Origin: Protonemura montana
Taxonomy: Eukaryota; Arthropoda; Insecta; Plecoptera; Nemouridae
DNA length: 64,000 bases
Assembly: GCA_947568835.1 (NCBI GenBank)
Contig: OX387609.1
Location: 14,377,708-14,441,707 of the forward strand
Direction: 5' to 3'
Position 1 is the first letter of the stretch. The number at the start of each line of letters is the position of its first letter. A model generated the notes under the pieces. It searched no databases and was not told the DNA's origin. It saw only the letters and a program-made list of their open reading frames with translations. Both the position numbers and the translations under genes were made by a program. This document shows positions 59,295 through 64,000 of this stretch, piece after piece.

Positions 59295-60345
59295 ACGAAC
59301 GAAACTGCCTAATATATGCCGACGATCTCAAACTGTACAAACCAATGGATAACACAAATTATGCCGCTCGATTCCAAAAGGACTTGACAGCGCTGTCCAA
59401 GTGGTGCGAAGACTGGTTTTTAAAGCTCAATATAAATAAGTGTAAAGCCTTATCCATTAGTCTCAAGAGAACTAAAACCACGCATGATTACTCAGCCCAC
59501 AGCATACCAATACAACGAGTGCATCAAATAAATACCTAGCTGTAATTACAACTTCAAAGCTGTCCTTCAATCCACACATTTCCACCGTAACTAGCTAATC
59601 CTTCAGAATGCTAGATTTTCTGAAATGACACTGCCTTATTGACTTCTCATATCGACTAACAGACTTATCTTTCTCTCCACCATACGACCAACAGTTGACT
59701 ACGCATCGATGATCTAAAACCCACACCACAAACACATATCTCCACCATCGAACTACTGCAACAACGTTTCGTCAAACGGTTTAATTACAAAGCCCATATA
59801 GATCATAAAGTGCAGCAAACTAAACCTGCCAACTCTCTCACAGCGTAGTGAGCTAACCGACCCTACATTCCTACACAAACTTCTCAACAACAATATCGAC
59901 ATCTCGAGACTGCTCTCTAAAATCTGCTTCGCAATTCCATGTGAAGCATGATATGGTCGCTAAAGAGTAGGATTGATATCCACAAGCACGGGTGCATCAA
60001 GAGACTATGACTACCAACAATAGAATAACAACAACCTGCCCTGACATCGACATCCTTTCAGACTCCTTCATGACGTACAAATCCCGACTTAAAACAAATT
60101 GATCAAACAGCTGCCCATCAAAACTTGTAAATATACCGATTATCTACTGCAGTCTCTCGTCACGACTTAATTTACGCTTACGTTAGTAAATAGTCATGTT
60201 TTTAATCGTTCCTGTTCCTATGTTAAATATTTTATATTTTTATGTTTGATTTCCTATTCTGTTTGCAATGACCCTCCCTGCATTGTTTTCATTGTATTAC
60301 ATCACACTTCTGGACTTGCCTCCGTTGTTGATCAATATACAATAC
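59295..60345 (+). pseudogene. Non-LTR retrotransposon fragment, RT C-terminal half and 3' UTR
   Basis: It begins in the catalytic box (YADDLKLYKPMDNTNYAARF), continues DLTALSKWCEDWFLKLNINK and SIPIQRVHQI, then decays. The DNA matches the 3' half of the copy at 61690-64000 almost throughout, including TAAATAGTCATGTTT and GACTTGCCTCCG near the end. Confidence 0.78.
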
Positions 60346-60591
60346 AAAGTAGAACAAAGAAAAAAACACATTTAAAAAAGCAGAGCATTTCATAAAACAG
60401 CATTCAAGCACGGTACCTGCCTAAAATCAATACATAATTTCAGGTTTCGGGCTAAAGATATAAATAAATAATTTGTGTACTTGAGCCTAAAACAGTAGCG
60501 TTTTTAATACGCCGTAAAACGATCGGAACGCGACACTTGGAGCTTCAAATTACTTTTAGTTAACATTCATCACCAGCACTCCTGAAAAAAT

Positions 60592-60720
60592 GGGGGTCGG
60601 GTCGGTATATCTTTCTATTCTGGCTCAAGTCAAATCGTGGGTGAAGTTATGGCGGGCAAGCGCAGAGGATTGCGTGCATCAATACTTGAGAGGATTGGCT
60701 CTTATAGGTAAGATCACTGA
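60592..60720 (+). repeat. Duplicated exon-like segment, copy 2
   Basis: Same segment as at 56944. It starts MGVGSVYLSILAQ, then the shared core. It ends at TATAG/GTAAGATC, a plausible splice donor. The two copies differ by about 8 substitutions, mostly changing amino acids. Confidence 0.5.
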
Positions 60721-60844
60721 CATTCCTAACACGATCAATAAACTTAGTGAGATCGCATTCAACGCTCAGAATTGGTCGTCTGAACAGCAGTTAATTTCAC
60801 TATTTTAATCTTTGTTTCACCAATCACCAAAACAATATTTGAAT

Positions 60845-61689
60845 GAACTGTTGTTTTTTTTTTATTTTATTTTTTTCAACTTATTCATTTTATTATTTGT
60901 ATTGTTTTATTTTTTGTAACACTCTATCAAATTAACAAGTTGTTGCGGGCATCGCGTTGAGTCCCTAAAAATAATTCTAATTTGTGATTATAACATCGAC
61001 TATTACTATTTTTATAAATTAATTAGTATAATTAAACTAGTTTCTAGTAACAGATTGTGGCCGATGTCGAATCAAAGTCTTTGGACTTGGGACGCATTCT
61101 ATCGGTCTGCAAAGTTTAGCACCCAAATATTTTATTCTTCAACTCGGGCAGCAGAATACATCAACCATCGCATGACAGTTGGTTGCCCACAAAATTCGGG
61201 AGTGCTGGTGCAATAAATATAGAGCGCAAAAAGCCTTCCGGATGGGGAACGGTTTTAACAAAGTTGTGGCAAACGTCGAAGCACCCATCGATCATTCTGA
61301 TGTTAACACGGAGAACAACTCATGTATCGGTAGAGGTGTGGGTGGCGTCCGAGCCGACAACCAATGGAATTTCCTGATGACAAGCCTTTAATTTAATTAA
61401 TATTCAATAACGGTGATGCGGAGAAGATGTCTATGCGGTCCATTCTCGTAACGCCTATTCTTGTAACACCTACAGCTACCTGCTTACCCTTCCTGACCGT
61501 TGGTCGACCGTCGGTCGACGGGCCCCCAACCTTTCGCGACGTCTACCGACTAGATTTTCTAGCATAAATTAAATCTCAAAATATTTTTCTTGTATCACCT
61601 ACAACCCCCGAGGCGGCTGAGAGAACGCAAAGTGTGAACCTGCCCCCAGTGCAAGGATGTTTGAATTTTTTGGCGCGTTGAGCGGACAT
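60845..61689. other. No gene recognised
   Basis: AT-rich sequence after 60850, then a mixed-composition block at 61060-61640. Short overlapping frames at 61180-61390 are not convincing. Confidence 0.4.
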
Positions 61690-62337
61690 GGCTCCTCCAC
61701 AGCCACAACAAGGTGATCCTCAAGAGTGGAGACCGTGGTGACGTAGCTAACTACCAACCTATCTCCCTGCTGTCAATAATTTCAAAAACATTTGAAAGCT
61801 TCCTCCAAAAACACCTGTACAATCACTGTCAGCGTCTCATTTCTCCCGCCCAGCATGGCTTCCTGCCCGGAAGATCCACGGTAACTTACCTCGCCGCCAA
61901 CGTCGATGATGTAACCTATCACCTCAACGATGGCAAATAAATGGATGTCATCTAAAGCTTTCGATAGTGTGAATCATACTCTCCTTATTCACTGTCTCAG
62001 GTCCTTCGGGATTGATGGCCTCTCCTAAAAATAATATCAAACTATCTCGCCAACCGAAGACAACTGGTGACCGTAAATGGGGCGAAGTGCTTGGCCTCCC
62101 TCGTGACCTCTGGTATTTCCCAGGGCTCAATGTTTGGCCCCCTGCTTTTTCTTTTGTCTGTAAATAGCATTCCCCAGTGCATTATAAATGCAACACGCTT
62201 AATGTATGCTGACGATCTTAAACTGTACATGCCGATAGATCACACAGACATTGCCGCTCGACTCTAGACTTGACAGCGCTGTCCAAGTGGTGCGAAGACT
62301 GGCTTCTAACGCTCAATGTGAATTAGTGTAAAGCCTT

Positions 62338-62643
62338 TTTCATAATTGCAATCGTTTGCATTTTCAATAAGATTTCATCCTAATACATCAACAAATCCAA
62401 CGTCAAATTGGAGTTACTCGAGATTGACAGGTTGGGACGTGATATAGCGTCACTAGAATCAGAGTGACTGTGAGTATTCACAGCCTCTTGGTTCTACTCC
62501 TTGGAGATCCGTCATTCTCATCAAATACACTAAAATCGTCTCAAAAAGCCAGTGTCCAAGTAGCACAATTGGTTAGAGCAACACCCGCGACAGGTGGCTA
62601 TCGGGGTTCGAGTCCCCGTTTGGACATCAATTTTTAAAGACGG
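62338..62643 (+). repeat. tRNA-like foldback element inserted in a LINE; most complete copy
   Basis: The borders are defined by comparison with the LINE copy at 59.4 kb, which is uninterrupted. It has a leader of about 215 bp, then ACACTAAAATCGTCTCAAAA, the tRNA-like sequence at 62554-62625, and CATCAATTTTTAAAGACGGT. The cloverleaf is complete: acceptor GTCCAAG/TTTGGAC (last pair G-T), D stem GCAC/GAGC, anticodon stem with loop CGCGACA, T stem CGGGG/CCCCG with TTCGAGT. The loop has G instead of U33, so a translating tRNA is unlikely. Box A is TAGCACAATTGG and box B GGTTCGAGTCC. Confidence 0.85.
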
Positions 62644-63269
62644 TAAAAGTGTTCATAGTAAGAGAACTACCATCACGCACAATTGCTCAGCCCTCAGCAT
62701 TCCAATTCAACGAGTGAATCAAATAAAAGACCTAGGTGTAATCATAACTTTAAAACTGTCCTTCAAACCACACATTTCCACCTTAACTAGCAAATCCTTC
62801 AGAATGCTAGGTTTTCTGAAACGACACTGCCTTATTGTCTTCTCGATCTCGACTAACAGACTTATCTTTTTCTCCACCATACGACCAATAGTTGACTCCG
62901 CATCAGTGATTTGAAACCCACACCACAAGACATATATCTCCACCATCGAACTACTGCAACAATGTTTCGTCAAATGGATTAATTACAAAGCCCAGATAGA
63001 TACAAAATCCTTCGACTGCCCACAGACTTAAGAAGTAAGTTGCACACAAACTTAACCTACCCAGTCTCTCACAGCGTAGGGAGCTGACCGACCTCACATC
63101 CTACACAAACTTCTCAACAACAATATCGATACCTCAAGACTGCTCTCTAAAATCTGCTTTACAATACCATCCAGGCAAACTCGTAATTACCATCCTTTCA
63201 GGCCACCTAAGAGTAGGATTGATATCCACAAGCACGGGTGCATCAATATACTAATGACTACCTACTACT

Positions 63270-63695
63270 GACTGCTCCCTAAGAGATCGCGGACTCCGAG
63301 AATAAGGCCAAAAATTGGCAGAATAATGCTCACAGGTGTTTTAATAAGAAGTCCATGACTATGACGTAAGAAAGAAAAGATGTCCGAATTGAATTGTGTA
63401 AAACTGATAAATGGTCTCGAGGACCGCTAATCATGGGCTCAAGATTTTATAATAGAATTCCTAGCGCTATTAAAGAAAAAAGTGGTAAAGCTTTCAAGGC
63501 TACCTGCATTTCATAAATACGTATTATTTGACAATGGGCATAAAGTATATCACCCTATGTTCTTGTTATTTAACTTAACTGCATAATTTACTTATGTACG
63601 TATTATATTTGTATGATTTTATTATGTGACTTTCCTTATATCACGTAATATGATCAATTATGGAATAAAAAAATTATTATAATAAATAAATAAAT
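63270..63695 (+). mobile_element. LINE 3' end nested in the 3' UTR of another LINE
   Basis: The insert encodes NHGLKIL-like and FYNRIPSAIKEKSGKAFKAT (ORF2 C-terminus). A 3' UTR follows, ending in a (AAAT)n tail at 63677-63695. The host LINE resumes with AATAACAACAACCTGCCCTG, as in the uninterrupted copy at 60.03 kb. Confidence 0.75.
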
Positions 63696-64000
63696 AAATA
63701 GAATAACAACAACCTGCCCTGACATCGACATCCTTTCAGACTCCTTCATGACTTACAAATCACGACTTAAACAACTTGAACAAACAGCTGCCCATCAAAA
63801 CTTGTAAATATATCAATTACCTACTGCAGTCTCTCGTTGCGTAATACGTCTTCATTTAAACTTACGTTAGTAAATAGTCATGTTTCTAATCGTTCCTGTT
63901 CCTATGTTAAATATTTTCTATTTTTTTGTTTGATGTCCTATTCTGTTTGCTGTCCCTGTATTATATTTATTTTCTTATATCATACTTCTGGAATTGCCTC

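Larger units (their letters stand above)
61690..64000 (+). pseudogene. Non-LTR retrotransposon, interrupted by two later insertions, runs off the window
   Basis: RT blocks: KSGDRGDVANYQPISLLSII, QHGFLPGRSTVTYLAANVDD, a decayed SFDSVNH region, NYLANRRQLVTVNGAKCLAS, GISQGSMFGPLLFLLSVNSI and LMYADDLKLYMPI (YADD box). After an inserted tRNA-like element (62338-62643) the frame resumes with SIPIQRVNQIKDLGVIITLK and LGFLKRHCLIVFSISTNRLI. A second insertion (about 63270-63695) splits the 3' UTR. The 5' end with the endonuclease is missing. Jockey/CR1/L2-like by motif. Confidence 0.8.

Noticed and set aside
55417..64000. Upstream exons (kinase-homology, membrane or ligand-binding) of the guanylate cyclase
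   Set aside because: I searched the minus strand for protein-kinase-like motifs and saw none; only LINE and foldback debris is present. They may be beyond the window.

Overview
The window looks like nuclear DNA of an invertebrate animal, most likely an arthropod. The basis is (i) split genes with canonical GT/AG introns, (ii) a receptor guanylate cyclase whose visible exons read like the insect/crustacean Gyc32E group, (iii) a secreted protease with a catalytic half of the arthropod modular serine protease (ModSP) type, and (iv) dense non-LTR retrotransposons, 5S-rRNA-derived and tRNA-derived repeats, foldback elements and minisatellites. A crustacean is possible, but I cannot name a species. 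Nothing bacterial, viral or CRISPR-like is present.

Layout. 1-18 kb is repeat-rich and has no recognisable gene. It holds 5S-like fragments and a 7-unit 5S-like array (1.15-1.79 kb), a foldback MITE (8.9-9.4 kb), a 47-unit array of a tRNA-like sequence (10.17-12.64 kb) and two 5S-headed SINEs. 18.3-22.3 kb has a CpG-rich patch followed by exon-like segments that can be joined into a 113-codon reading frame (weak candidate gene). 22.4-28.4 kb is a graveyard of foldback elements and LINE fragments, including one 5'-truncated but uninterrupted reverse transcriptase frame (24.85-26.13 kb). 28.4-37.7 kb (minus strand) carries a complete 8-coding-exon gene. Its 762-residue product has a signal peptide, three Ig-like domains, a Pro/Thr/Ser repeat stalk, one CCP/sushi domain and a ModSP-type serine protease with an intact catalytic triad. 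38.5-45.3 kb is another SINE plus three satellite blocks (93-bp, 10-bp and 18-bp units). 49.26-55.42 kb (minus strand) has seven exons for the C-terminal 567 residues of a receptor guanylate cyclase: linker coiled coil, full catalytic domain and a roughly 310-residue tail. Its extracellular, membrane and kinase-homology parts are not seen and should lie further right, beyond the window. 55.6-64 kb, probably upstream intron of that gene, is filled with decayed LINEs and tRNA-like foldback elements nested in each other.

The two genes act independently as far as the sequence shows. The protease is predicted to be secreted and to start a proteolytic (immune-type) cascade. The cyclase is a membrane enzyme making cGMP. 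The most unusual items are the Ig-domain ModSP-like protease with a Leu activation site and a non-trypsin S1 pocket, and a family of repeats in which a tRNA-like sequence sits at the centre of an inverted repeat and, at one locus, has been amplified into 47 head-to-tail copies.
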